Part shown: piece by piece, positions 53,905-64,000 of the stretch
Numbering within the stretch: the first letter of the stretch is position 1
Layout: every line of letters starts with the position of its first letter
Assembly (NCBI GenBank): GCA_037953745.1
Contig: JBAKBP010003238.1
Span: 93,795 to 157,794 of the forward strand
Length of the DNA: 64,000 nucleotides
Source: Lithodes maja
Lineage: Eukaryota; Arthropoda; Malacostraca; Decapoda; Lithodidae
Direction of reading: 5' to 3'
Program-made: the position numbers and the translations under genes
Notes under the pieces: generated by a model
What the model was told of the DNA's origin: nothing
What the model saw: only the letters and a program-made list of their open reading frames with translations
The model's database searches: none

Positions 53905-55681
53905 TGTTACGACTGGGGTTCAAATATATCAGGGCTCTTATTCATTGGACTAGTAATGGCATAAATGCTACAACGGAAAGCGCTAGATCCAACCTTTGAT
54001 GTATATTCCCAGTGAACAAAGAACACAAATACTCTACAGAGTTCTATATGCAATAATAGGCTATCAAACTCTCAATAAATGTGCGTCTACTCTAGGCTTA
54101 ATGTTATGTGAAAACAGCCTATTACTACCTATAACCGAAGGTGCTTGGTTATGGTATGCAAAGTAAGGTGGTAAGAGAAGTTACAGCTTACGTTACTTTA
54201 ATCAATAAATGTCAGGCACTCCTGCATGACAAGTCCTTCAACACTAACAAGGAATCTTCTTTAAATGTTAGATGCTATAAAGATGCTCGTATCGGAAATG
54301 GAACCCAAAAAGGCAGGCAGCGGAACAATGCTCGTGCAGGCTATGCACACAAAAAGGCAGAATATATAGTGCCGTCGGAGCCAAGAATATCCTAAACACT
54401 ACAACAATAATAATAATCGCCACGACAATGCAGTATTCCTATCAACAAAAAGAGCCTAAGTCGTTTGTGTCTCCATACATCAAACTAGGCTGCGAAATGC
54501 TTGTGTAATCATAAATGGGTATGTATAAAAAGAGTAATTGGATTAATATACTTAATGTCTACTATGATTGATGAAGTCTAGCTAGAATCAATGATACGAG
54601 ATACTGGTGCGCATGGCATGCCGCATAGCCTAGTGTAAATCACAAGTCTGTGCGTCAAATATTACGTTATAGGGAAGGGTAGCTCTCTTGAGAAACCTTA
54701 ATACCGAAGTATTAAGCGTTCTCCTGGCGTACCTCAAAGACAAACAACGAGCTTAGAACAGTGCAGAATGGTATAGGCAAAAAGCCCTCATTCGTGCATG
54801 CTCTACTCTCAATGGCACACAGACTAGAATTTACTCAATCAACTCCAGTTCTCAGGTATGTCGTGCCGCTTTTACCTAAAGCCAGCACTCATAGGAAACA
54901 ATACCTTATAATATCCGACCCCTAGTCTAGCATTATCTAATCCAGCAGAACACTAATAATTAAAGGAAGCGGTACTATGAAAGCCAACCAATGCTTCGTG
55001 ATCAACTTATCTTAACACTAACATACATGGGTTATATCAGACCTTAACGCACAATACAACTGGCCAGCATGAAGCTGATTTTGCAGAGTTAACCAGAGGG
55101 GATATAATGTTAATAAAAAGGTGGTGAAAGATATGGAAAATGAGAGAGATAGGCAGAGGAAAAGATTCTCAGGTGCGAAGCGGGGACAGATAGCAAGGGA
55201 AAAAAGATGAATGCGTTCTAGAACCAGAACTGAGGGAGAGAGTGGCGAGGAACTGTATATATACTCGCACTAGCTCGAGCCGCGTGGGAAAAAAGCGGTT
55301 ACAAGTCCTCTAGCCACTAGCAAGGGAGCTAACAGCATGGGAAGGACCTCTCTCAACCAACCCCCACGAGGCAGCCAGCCGTGATGTCATCGAGCGGGAC
55401 AAAAACACTACGCGCTCCCTCTCACTCTGTTCTACTCTCTCTCTCTCTCCCAGATCCCATCATTACTAGTTAATGATAAAACATATACTTTACAATTAAA
55501 TATATAAAGCCTTGACATGGGTGAAAACAAAGAGCCTTTTTGGACTGCCCATGACACAAGCTTTCATATGAAATAAAGCACACTCTAATACATAAACTGT
55601 AGCCCCATCCACTGCCCTGGCGATCCTAGCGAGTCACTGTAGGACAAGCCATGCGGTTCTAACGGAGTGGTTAACGTCACA
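53905..55681 (-). repeat. Gypsy-3 3' LTR
   Basis: Sense termini TGTGACG...GTAACA. It lacks a short GAAAGAAAGTGCACT-type segment present in the other LTR near 60275. It is preceded (sense direction) by a G-rich tract, seen as CCCCCCCCCAAGATT at 55682-55697. The 54141-54395 frame is within the LTR and unsupported. Confidence 0.95.
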
Positions 55682-56157
55682 CCCCCCCCCAAGATTTTTC
55701 TCAGAGGCCCCAAGGCTCACAAAAATCTGATGGTTAGAACCCATGCTATATCTCCACTTCCCATCACCCAGCGGCAGTAAAATATCTGGCACAGTTCTTC
55801 AACAAAACATTTTTCAAAATTATAACCCTCCCCAACACCATAGGTTAAATTATATGTAGTTATGCTCCTCAAGAGCGAGCTTCTCTTGCCCAGCATTCTG
55901 AGAGGAGTGCAACTCAGAATTACTGCTATAACATACTAAAAAAATTCAGCTATCAAAGAAAGAGTTTTTATTTGATTTTTTATGTTTATAATTTGTTTAT
56001 TTCGGCTGCACTATAGGGGCAAGCCTAGTTTTTTCTTCTATACCAAACGCTCAACTCCTGTTTTACAACCCAATACGCTGGGCTACAACCGCGAGCCAAC
56101 AAGCACCAAGCGCAAAATACTATTCAAACTAAAGCAGGAGGCTACCCGTGTGTCAAT

Positions 56158-59100
56158 CTACCCAGGATCATATACCCTTGAACGACCATCTGCAACCACG
56201 TTGTCACAACCGGCAATATGGCGTATGTCCAGGGTATATACCAATAACCTTAGTGACCACCTGGTCAGCCTCATATTCCGATTGTGAAACTGGTCCAAGA
56301 ACTTGAGAGGGTGATGATCTGGGTAAACTACAACGACCGGACCATAGGCTGGAACATAGACCTCGAAATGCCCCAGCGCAAGCACAACCGCTAGCAGCTC
56401 CTCCTCGACAACAGAGCAGCTCCCCTGGGCCGAATTGTACTTCTCCGAGCAGAAACTAACAGGATGCTCCAGCCCATCATCGTCCTTTTCCACAAGGACG
56501 GCACCAGCCCCCACACCACTAGCCTCCGTTGCTAGTTGGAAAGGTAGGCTAAAGTCAGGGGCCCTGAGGATCGGGTGAGTGCACAACAGGTGTTTTACTT
56601 CTCTAAACACCTTCTCACACTCAGGCGCCCATTTGAACTTCTTATCCTTCCAGTTATCCTCCACCTGAGCTTGACTGTCCCGTTCTCCTTCTCCACCTTG
56701 ACTGCTAAGCATCATCACAGGCACAGTGAGAGGCTCAGGGGGGTGCCTCCCATACTCCTTCATGGGATTAACATGACATAACTGATTGCGCTTCCGTCTG
56801 TCTGGAGTGGCTACCAAGTAATCCAGGTCTGATAGCTCCTCCACCACCCTATAAGGACCAGCGTACTTCGCGGATAAGGGGTGACCTACAAGGGGCAGTA
56901 GAATCAACACCTCCTGACCCACGTGCAACTCCCTGAGTTCAACCTTGAGGTCGTACCTGTCCTTCCTGAGGGCCTGAGAGCTAGTCAAATTACGCCCAGC
57001 CAACTCCAGACTGCGCAACATCCGTTCTCGACTGTTGAGGACACACTTGAGCATAGAACAAGGTTTTTCTGCACCCTCCCATACTTCTTCAACCATATGG
57101 AGAGGCCCTCTGACACGGTGTCCAAAGACGAGCTCATTAGGGCTGAATCCCAAACTCTCCCCAGGTACCTCCCACACAGCAAACAAAACACATGGCAGGC
57201 CAAGATCCCAATCCCTCCCACTCGCAAAGCAACAAAAACGAAGCACAGATTTCAAGGCTGAGTGCCATCGCTCTAACACACCCTGGCTCTCCGGATGATA
57301 CGCAGATGACACAACCCCAACAATCCCATGCTGCGGCATTGCTTGAACAAAGAGGCTAGAAGTGAAGTTGGGTCCCTGGACTGACTGAATCCCCTGCGGG
57401 TAACCATACCGGGAAAAATACACTAGCAAGCTTCGGACCACCGTCTTCGCCGACCTATTTCTCATAGGGTACGCGTCAGGGTACCTTGTTGCCACATCTC
57501 CCGACTGTGCATCACTGTCCTCCTTCAACTCTTTCGTCTTTTTAAGCCCATCCTCTGCCTTTTCCACAACAGTTACTGGGTCTTCTTCAGACTCGATATT
57601 TGGTCCTAATACTGAGTCCCCGAGAAGGGCCGTTGATACTAAACTCTCAACCGCATCAACTTCCAACCCCTTCTCGGTACCCTTCCTCCGCTGATCTAAA
57701 GATTGTTGACCAGAATGTGACTCCCTGGATGCAGGATCTCCGGTGACAACACACGCCATAGGCTGCCCCGGACACTTCTCAACCCACCCCTGCTCCTCCC
57801 TACTCACGTCGGCCGGCTTCTCGGCAACGACCAAGGGTGGAGCCTCAGAAGTAGGTCCCGCAAAGTCGTTGCCGAGAAGGAGGTCGACGCCCCCAACAGG
57901 TAACTTCTCCACAATTCCTACATCCAGGTCTCGAGTCACACCATCAACTTCCAACTTCATTCTTACAAGCGGGTATGACCTTGTCGCATTAACTCCCTGA
58001 ACCACAACCACCCGCGCCGTATTGACAGGTTTACCAATGAAATTTCTCAACAGTGTTTGCGATGCCCCAGTGTCACGCAAAATTCTCACCTCATGTCTTC
58101 TACCCCCCCACTCCACACAACCGAGTCCCCTGTGGTCACTAAAGGCATCACGGACAGGGAATAAGCCTTCCGGATCCTTCTGCACTGGCAGTGTATTTAC
58201 CTCGGAAGAAATGCCTCTAACAAACTCCGATGTCCTCTTGAACACTCCAATGCCGTGAGCAAAAGACACGGCTGCCGGAGGAGGTCGACTAGGGCACTCA
58301 TTTGCCTTATGACCCTCCTGGTGGCAACTAAAACACATAAATTTCGGTTTCGGCTTATACTGTGATGTAAAAGGCCCCTGACTTTTCACATACGGTGTGG
58401 TGTAAGGTTTGGATTCAGTTTTAGTTTCATGGCTCTTCTGTTTAAATGTGTCATTGTTCCGGGGAGGGGGAGGATAACGGTCCTTAGCACTTACATCGTA
58501 CTTCTGTGAGGACCCGCAACCCCGAATCAACGACAGCCGTCGATCATCCATTTCTGCTGCTTCGACTAGAGTTCTTGGGTTTTTCTCCTTCAAGTTCAAA
58601 GTTAGATCACCGCCCGTGCTCTTAAAGAACTGCTCCAACATCATTAACTGCTTAATTTCATCAAATGTTGTGACCTTCTCAGATCGGAGCCAGTTCCCCA
58701 TAGCATCGGACAAGTCCCAGGCGTGTTCCAAAAAGGTGCTATCTCTTCCCTTAGTTGCACCCCGGAACTTCAAACGGTACGTTTCTGGTTGCAGTTCGTA
58801 AGCCCTCAGGACAGCCTCCTTGAGATCCTCGTACACAATACATAACTCCAAAGGTAACGCATCGTAGGCTTTAAGACCCTTGCCTATTAATCTAGAGGAC
58901 ACAAGTGCTGCCCATTTATTCTCTGGCCACTGGTGTTCCTGGCACTTCTTCTCAAAGCGTGTGAAAAATTCTGTTACACCACTCTCATCAAACACCGGAA
59001 CCAGTTTCAATAAGTGCGAGAGAGACTGCTCATGAACACGGTTACCAGCCCCAAGTCGCTGTCCCATTGCCTCTACTCGCGACTTCTCTACGTCCATGTC

Positions 59101-59577
59101 GGCACAGTACCTAGTCGACTCTAAGTCAGCTTGGATTTTTGCTAGCTCTATGTGCTGCTGACTGATAGTTTTTCTCTCTTCTATCTTGGCTAATTCTATT
59201 TGCTGCTGGAGCTCACCTGCCCTGATAGCCTTTCTCTCTTCGATCTTAGCTAATTCGAGCTGAAGCAATAATTCTGGAGATAACCCTTGAGGAGGTGAAG
59301 GTGCTACAATGTTTGAAATTACCGGTGGTCCCCCCAGGGGCAACCCACCCTGCCAGTTACCACCCAACTGCGGAAGCGTACCCGGTGTCAGTAAACTACT
59401 GGGATGGCTGGGAGTCGAGTGTAGGGGAAGCATGGCCGAAGGGCTCTGAGCACTCAACCCATTTCGCTCACCAGTCACCCTGCCCAGTACACACGTTATC
59501 AAGTTATCCTTGGTCATGCTGCTAGTAACCGCATGACCGATAGCTGTGGCCAGGCATTGAAGACCGTACCGATCCAT
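56158..59577 (-). pseudogene. Gypsy-3 Gag-protease-partial integrase-RNase H, RT deleted
   Basis: 1139 codons open. A Gag coiled coil (QIELAKIEERKTISQQ) is followed by CCHC knuckle CFSCHQEGHKANECPS and protease LRDTGASQTL. Then SDAQSGD joins directly to VATRYPDAY (near 57505), deleting ~128 codons with the HHCC module and first catalytic Asp. The second Asp is Val (QSVQGPNF). The GPY and C-terminus are present. VEDN then joins KDKKFKW (near 56650), removing RT. RNase H has TEAS for TDAS and YPDHHP for YTDHHP. The likely true Gag start is ATG 59730, separated from this frame by TAG 59583-59581. Confidence 0.9.
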
Positions 59578-59580
59578 ACC

Positions 59581-59730
59581 CTACAACCGCTCGGCAGTAA
59601 CAGGCCATTGCAAAAATATCCTAGCATCCTCCTCACAGTTCACCCGATTAACCCTTTCATCATGCTGCTGTTCCTCAGTTTCGACATTACGTACTGTGTC
59701 TCCATTCTCCTCTGATCCGGTATAAGACAT
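59581..59730 (-). pseudogene. Gypsy-3 Gag N-terminus before an in-frame TAG
   Basis: ATG at 59730-59728 opens a 49-codon frame (MSYTGSEENGD...) in phase with the long frame. It ends at TAG 59583-59581 in the sequence AERL-stop-GMDRYGL, where Gypsy-1 has RLQAIDCYGL. A CAG-to-TAG change is the simplest explanation, so Gag is now split by a nonsense codon. Confidence 0.75.
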
Positions 59731-59935
59731 GATGCTCACAAAACTTTCCCACCTCAATATTCAGAAAAGAAGTACCCCAAACTCTTATACCTCAATATAC
59801 ACACAAAAATTCTCGGAAATACTCAAGGGCTATACTATGTTGCGAGAAAAAAATTATTCTTGCTGATCCCCGCAAAATATTCTCTAAAACAACAAATGTT
59901 CCCTGCTAATAAATGTAGGTTCACCAAATCCTAGG

Positions 59936-59948
59936 TAAGGTCGCCATT
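59936..59948 (-). promoter_or_regulatory. Gypsy-3 primer-binding site
   Basis: Sense strand reads GTAACA then AATGGCGACCTTAC, so TGGCGACCTT follows two bases after the LTR. It agrees with Gypsy-1 and Gypsy-2 over the first 10 bases and diverges after that. Confidence 0.75.
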
Positions 59949-61737
59949 TGTTACGACTGGGGTTCAAATATATCAGGGCTCTTATTCATTGGACTAGTAA
60001 TGGCATAAATGCTACAACGGAAAGCGCTAGATCCAACCTCTGATGTATATTCCCAGTGAACAAAGAACACAAATACTCTACAGAGTTCTATATGCAATAA
60101 TAGGCTATCAAACTCTCAATAAATGTGCGTCTACTCTAGGCTTAATGTTATGTGAAAACAGCCTATTACTACCTATAACCGAAGGTGCTTGGTTATGGTA
60201 TGCAAAGTAAGGTGGTAAGAGAAGTTACAGCTTACGTTACTTTAATCAATAAATGTCAGGCACTCCTGCATGAAAGAAAGTGCACTAAAGTCCTTCAACA
60301 CTAACAAGGAATCTTCTTTAAATGTTAGATGCTATAAAGATGCTCGTATCGGAAATGGAACCCAAAAAGGCAGGCAGCGGAACAATGCTCGTGCAGGCTA
60401 TGCACACAAAAAGGCAGAATATATAATGCCGTCGGAGCCAAGAATATCCTAAACACTACAACAATAATAATAATCGCCACGACAATGCAGTATTCCTATC
60501 AACAAAAAGAGCCTAAGTCGTTTGTGTCTCCATACATCAAACTAGGCTGCGAAATGCTTGTGTAATCATAAATGGGTATGTATAAAAAGAGTAATTGGAT
60601 TAATATACTTAATGTCTACTATGATTGATGAAGTCTAGCTAGAATCAATGATACGAGATACTGGTGCGCATGGCATGCCGCATAGCCTAGTGTAAATCAC
60701 AAGTCTGTGCGTCAAATATTACGTTATAGGGAAGGGTAGCTCTCTTGAGAAACCTTAATACCGAAGTATTAAGCGTTCTCCTGGCGTACCTCAAAGACAA
60801 ACAACGAGCTTAGAACAGTGCAGAATGGTATAGGCAAAAAGCCCTCATTCGTGCATGCTCTACTCTCAATGGCACACAGACTAGAATTTACTCAATCAAC
60901 TCCAGTTCTCAGGTATGTCGTGCCGCTTTTACCTAAAGCCAGCACTCATAGGAAACAATACCTTATAATATCCGACCCCTAGTCTAGCATTATCTAATCC
61001 AGCAGAACACTAATAATTAAAGGAAGCGGTACTATGAAAGCCAACCAATGCTTCGTGATCAACTTATCTTAACACTAACATACATGGGTTATATCAGACC
61101 TTAACGCACAATACAACTGGCCAGCATGAAGCTGATTTTGCAGAGTTAACCAGAGGGGATATAATGTTAATAAAAAGGTGGTGAAAGATATGGAAAATGA
61201 GAGAGATAGGCAGAGGAAAAGATTCTCAGGTGAGAAGCGGGGACAGATAGCAAGGGAAAAAAGATGAATGCGTTCTAGAACCAGATCTGAGGGAGAGAGT
61301 GGCGAGGAACTGTATATATACTCGCACTAGCTCGAGCCGCGTGGGAAAAAACGGTTACAAGTCCTCCAGCCACTAGCAAGGGAGCTAACAGCATGGGAAG
61401 GACCTCTCTCAACCAACCCCCACGAGGCAGCCAGCCGTGACGTCATCGAGCGGGACAAAAACACTACGCGCTCCCTCTCACTCTGTTCTACTCTCTCTCT
61501 CTCTCCCAGATCCCATCATTACTAGTTAATGATAAAACATATACTTTACAATTAAATATATAAAGCCTTGACATGGGTGAAAACAAAGAGCCTTTCTGGA
61601 CTGCCCATGACACGAGCTTTCATATGAAATAAAGCACACTCTAATACATAAACTGTAGCCCCATCCACTGCCCTGGCGATCCTAGCGAGTCACTGTAGGA
61701 CAAGCCATGCGGTTCTAACGGAGTGGTTAACGTCACA
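59949..61737 (-). repeat. Gypsy-3 5' LTR
   Basis: 1789 bp, direct repeat of 53905-55681. The 60270-60452 frame repeats that of the other LTR and is unsupported. Confidence 0.95.
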
Positions 61738-61741
61738 TATG

Positions 61742-62281
61742 CCATTGTACATTGTATGGCCTATCACTAGTATTTATTCCTGCTTATGAGTTAAGAGTTC
61801 TCTAAATCCATAACTTACTTTCTTTGCTAAGCATCAGATCCTACAGTAGCCGCATGCAGTTTAGAAACCTGCATCTTGTCTACCTGTAAGATGTTTTGAG
61901 GACTGTTTGCTTTCACCTTCTTTCACGCAGGGGTGATTAGTTGTATTAATTAATGTAACGTTAATGTACTTTCTTCTAGTTTGTTATTAAATTGTTTCTG
62001 CAATTTAATTCCGTCATCTATCTTTTCCTTGAAGCTTTAAGTCAACTTAATTGTGTGATCTTTTATATAGCCTGCTTGACTATCAGCAGGCTATAGTGCG
62101 TGCACCCTGTAACCGAGTCATAGGATACCTCGTTATCCAGGCAGGACTCTTGACGGTTTAGGGTGGTTTGTTGCCTGGGTTAATAGATAAGGGTTGGATC
62201 TAGCGTTTTCCGTTGTTGCTTGTTGCCGCATACCTAGTCCAATAGAAAGAGCCCAGTGTTTATATATCCCAGGACGTAACA
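61742..62281 (+). repeat. Gypsy-2 3' LTR, right part
   Basis: Continues the LTR from CCATTGTACATTGTATGGCC to GGACGTAACA, matching 44860-45397. It is followed by the target duplication GGAG (62282-62285). Confidence 0.95.
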
Positions 62282-62285
62282 GGAG

Positions 62286-63981
62286 GCACTCTATATCTCT
62301 ATCTGAATCAATTGTTCTCCCCATTTTGGTATCGTCTGCAAATTTACTTATCCTACTAGTTATACCTAAATCAAGGTCATTTATGTATATAACAAACAAC
62401 AGAGGACCTAATACAGATCCCTGGGGGACACCACTTTTGACTGCTCCCCATTCTGACTTCGTACCATTTATGCTGACTCTCTGCTTCCTACCAATTAGCC
62501 ATGACCCATCCCAACAACGCCCCACCTATTCCATGCGCCTCAACCTTTCTCATCAATCTCTCATGGGGGACTCTGTCGAAAGCTTTACTGAAATCTAAAT
62601 ATATTATATCATATGACTTGTCATTATCTACTGCTTCATATACCTCTGAGAAAAAACTAAGCATATTAGTAAGGCAAGAACGTCCCTGAGTGAATCCATG
62701 CTGAGAAGAATTTATTAAATTAAATGTATCTAAGTGGTTTCTAATTTTACTAGCAATAATTGACTCTAGTAGCTTTCCTATGATTGATGGAAGACTAATG
62801 GGACGGTAATTGGATGCTATTGATTTGTCACCTCTTTTGAAGATCGGAACTACGTTTGCAAGCTTCCAAGCTTCTGGAACTATACCTGTCTCCAATGACT
62901 TGTTAAATACAAATTTTAATGGGTAACTTAACTCATCCCTACATTCTTTTAATACTCTAGCATATACCTCATCAGGACCAGGCGATTTATGAGGTTTCAG
63001 TCTGTCAATTTCCTTAAGCACATAATTTCTACTTATAGTAACCGTACTTAACCTATTTTCTATACTATCGCTATATACCTTACGGACTTCTGGAAACTGT
63101 GCCAAATTTTCATTAGTGAAAACGGAAAGAAATTGACTATTTAATGTACTGCACATTTCTAAATCATTTTCTGTCATTTCTCCTATCGAAGTTTTAAGGG
63201 GACCAATTACATCTCTAACCTTGGATTTATATAGTTGGTAAAAAGCTTTAGGATTATTTTTTGAGTCATTGGCAACCTTAATTTCATAATTTCTTTTTTC
63301 TTTCCTAATATCCTTTTTTACCTGTCTTGATAGATTCTGATAGTAAGCATGTAGGTGAATTTCGCCTTTCCTAATTTGTCTATATAGTCCTCTCTTTTGT
63401 CCTAGAAGATCTAATAGTCTATTATTCATCCATTTGGGTTGGTTCTGTGTTGATCTAAATTTTCTTTTGGGGATGTATATATTTTGTGCATTGAATACTG
63501 ACTCGATAAATTTATCGTATGTATCTACCAAGGTTGACGTCTCTTCCTGACTTAAGATGATAGGTGCCTGAGAAGGGGTACACTCATTTGGACACCTGGA
63601 TCGACTTAATTTTTTGACCATAGGGTCAGCTAATAGGGCTCTTCTTAACCCACCATAATTGGCTTTTCTGAAGTCAGGTATTAATGTTGTATTCTCTCTG
63701 GTATTACCTTTCCATTGTATATTAAAATACACAGAATTGTGGTCACTATTTCCTAGGTGGTCCCCTATCTCTACATTATTTACCATATGTTCATTGTTAC
63801 TGAAAACTAAATCGAGAATATTATTACCTCTAGTCGGCGTATCTATGAATTGAAATAAAAAACTATCTTGTACTACCTCTATAAACTCCTCAGAATCAGA
63901 GTCTCCTATTTGATGCTGCCAATCTATATTCGGAAAATTAAAATCCCCCATAATGAACACATTGCTAAACCTTGATGCCAT
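62286..63981 (-). pseudogene. CR1-B copy 2 endonuclease and RT
   Basis: Open from 63981: FIMGDFNFPNIDWQ, DTPTRGNNILDLVFSNN, GNSDHNSVYF, then KSPGPDEVYARVLKECRDEL, NYRPISLPSIIGKLLESII, QHGFTQGRSCLTN and DIIYLDFSKAFDRVP. A ~5-bp deletion near 62505 shifts the frame (ALLGWVMANW stop). RT continues in the other frame (62286-62525) with SGVPQGSVLGPLLF and catalytic FADDTKMG up to the Gypsy-2 junction. Confidence 0.9.
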
Positions 63982-64000
63982 TTTAATTTCCTCCCATAAT
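62286..64000 (-). mobile_element. CR1-B LINE, copy 2, 5' half (runs off the window)
   Basis: Antisense continuation of 42563-43504. It encodes the endonuclease C-terminal part and most of RT up to the GGAG junction. Sequence is still LINE at base 64000, so the 5' end lies outside. Similarity to copy 1 is high throughout. Confidence 0.92.

Larger units (their letters stand above)
53905..61737 (-). mobile_element. Gypsy-3: internally deleted LTR retrotransposon inside Gypsy-2 LTR
   Basis: Antisense, 7.8 kb, LTRs 59949-61737 (5') and 53905-55681 (3'), target duplication TATG at 53901-53904 and 61738-61741. The LTRs differ at ~10 positions and one 12-13-bp indel by eye (<1%), so it is young. It encodes Gag-protease and then only part of integrase and RNase H: the integrase N-terminus and all RT are deleted. 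It must have moved in trans, if the deletions preceded insertion. Confidence 0.92.
43505..62281 (+). mobile_element. Gypsy-2: integrase-first LTR retrotransposon with nested insertions
   Basis: LTRs 43505-45397 and 52569-53904 + 61742-62281, termini TGTGACG...GTAACA, target duplication GGAG (43501-43504, 62282-62285). The order is Gag, protease, integrase, RT, RNase H. A poly(A) LINE sits in the integrase C-terminal region (49063-50579), and antisense Gypsy-3 (53905-61737) splits the 3' LTR. One frameshift lies near 48400 and a small deletion at the end of RNase H. Confidence 0.93.

Noticed and set aside
53905..55681. Solo LTR of an unrelated element
   Set aside because: It is the 3' LTR of antisense Gypsy-3, paired with 59949-61737 and sharing its target duplication.

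Overview
This is a repeat-saturated eukaryotic window. I find no host protein-coding gene, no rRNA gene and no intact tRNA gene. Nearly every long open frame belongs to a retroelement: three LTR retrotransposons with Ty3/Gypsy-type enzymes, several non-LTR retrotransposons (LINEs) and one Penelope-like element. Small inverted-repeat elements, a tRNA-headed SINE, minisatellites and long (CA), (AG), (TA) and (TC) microsatellites fill the rest. The mixture suggests a large, TE-rich invertebrate genome, plausibly a decapod crustacean. That assignment is inference; nothing here fixes the species.

Layout. 1-5.0 kb: AT-rich sequence with three minisatellites (periods 26, 30 and 53 bp) and two copies of an unnamed ~310-bp interspersed repeat ('family K', marked by GGCCGAAGGCC). 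5.0-18.1 kb: Gypsy-1, complete with both LTRs and a 4-bp target duplication, split in its RNase H region by an antisense CR1-type LINE (CR1-A copy 1). 18.3-28.0 kb: an inverted-repeat element, a poly(A) LINE lying inside a CR1-B tail, a SINE whose 5' head has been amplified into a 46-bp minisatellite, a second CR1-A copy lying inside that minisatellite, and a ~250-bp foldback. 28.1-34.3 kb: more family K copies (one expanded to ten 31-bp units), three TTAA-flanked MITEs, two of them with other elements inserted, a mariner-type MITE and microsatellites. 34.3-41.8 kb: a CR1-B LINE split by a Penelope-like element whose GIY-YIG endonuclease lies N-terminal to its reverse transcriptase. 42.5-64 kb: another CR1-B LINE (antisense) split by Gypsy-2; Gypsy-2 carries a poly(A) LINE in its pol, and its 3' LTR is split by antisense Gypsy-3. 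Target duplications (GGAG, TATG) support the order of events.

All three Gypsy-like families encode Gag-protease-integrase-RT-RNase H, with integrase before RT. This is the Ty1/Copia-like order known for Gmr1-type Ty3/Gypsy elements. They share LTR termini (TGTGACG...GTAACA), primer-binding site (TGGCGACCTTG or a near match) and a G-rich polypurine tract. None looks intact: Gypsy-1 has an in-frame TAG and a LINE insertion, Gypsy-2 has a frameshift and a LINE insertion, and Gypsy-3 has lost the integrase N-terminus and the whole RT while keeping 1139 codons open. The most interesting items are the permuted-domain Penelope-like element, the integrase-first Gypsy families, the SINE-seeded minisatellite and the unnamed family K repeat.
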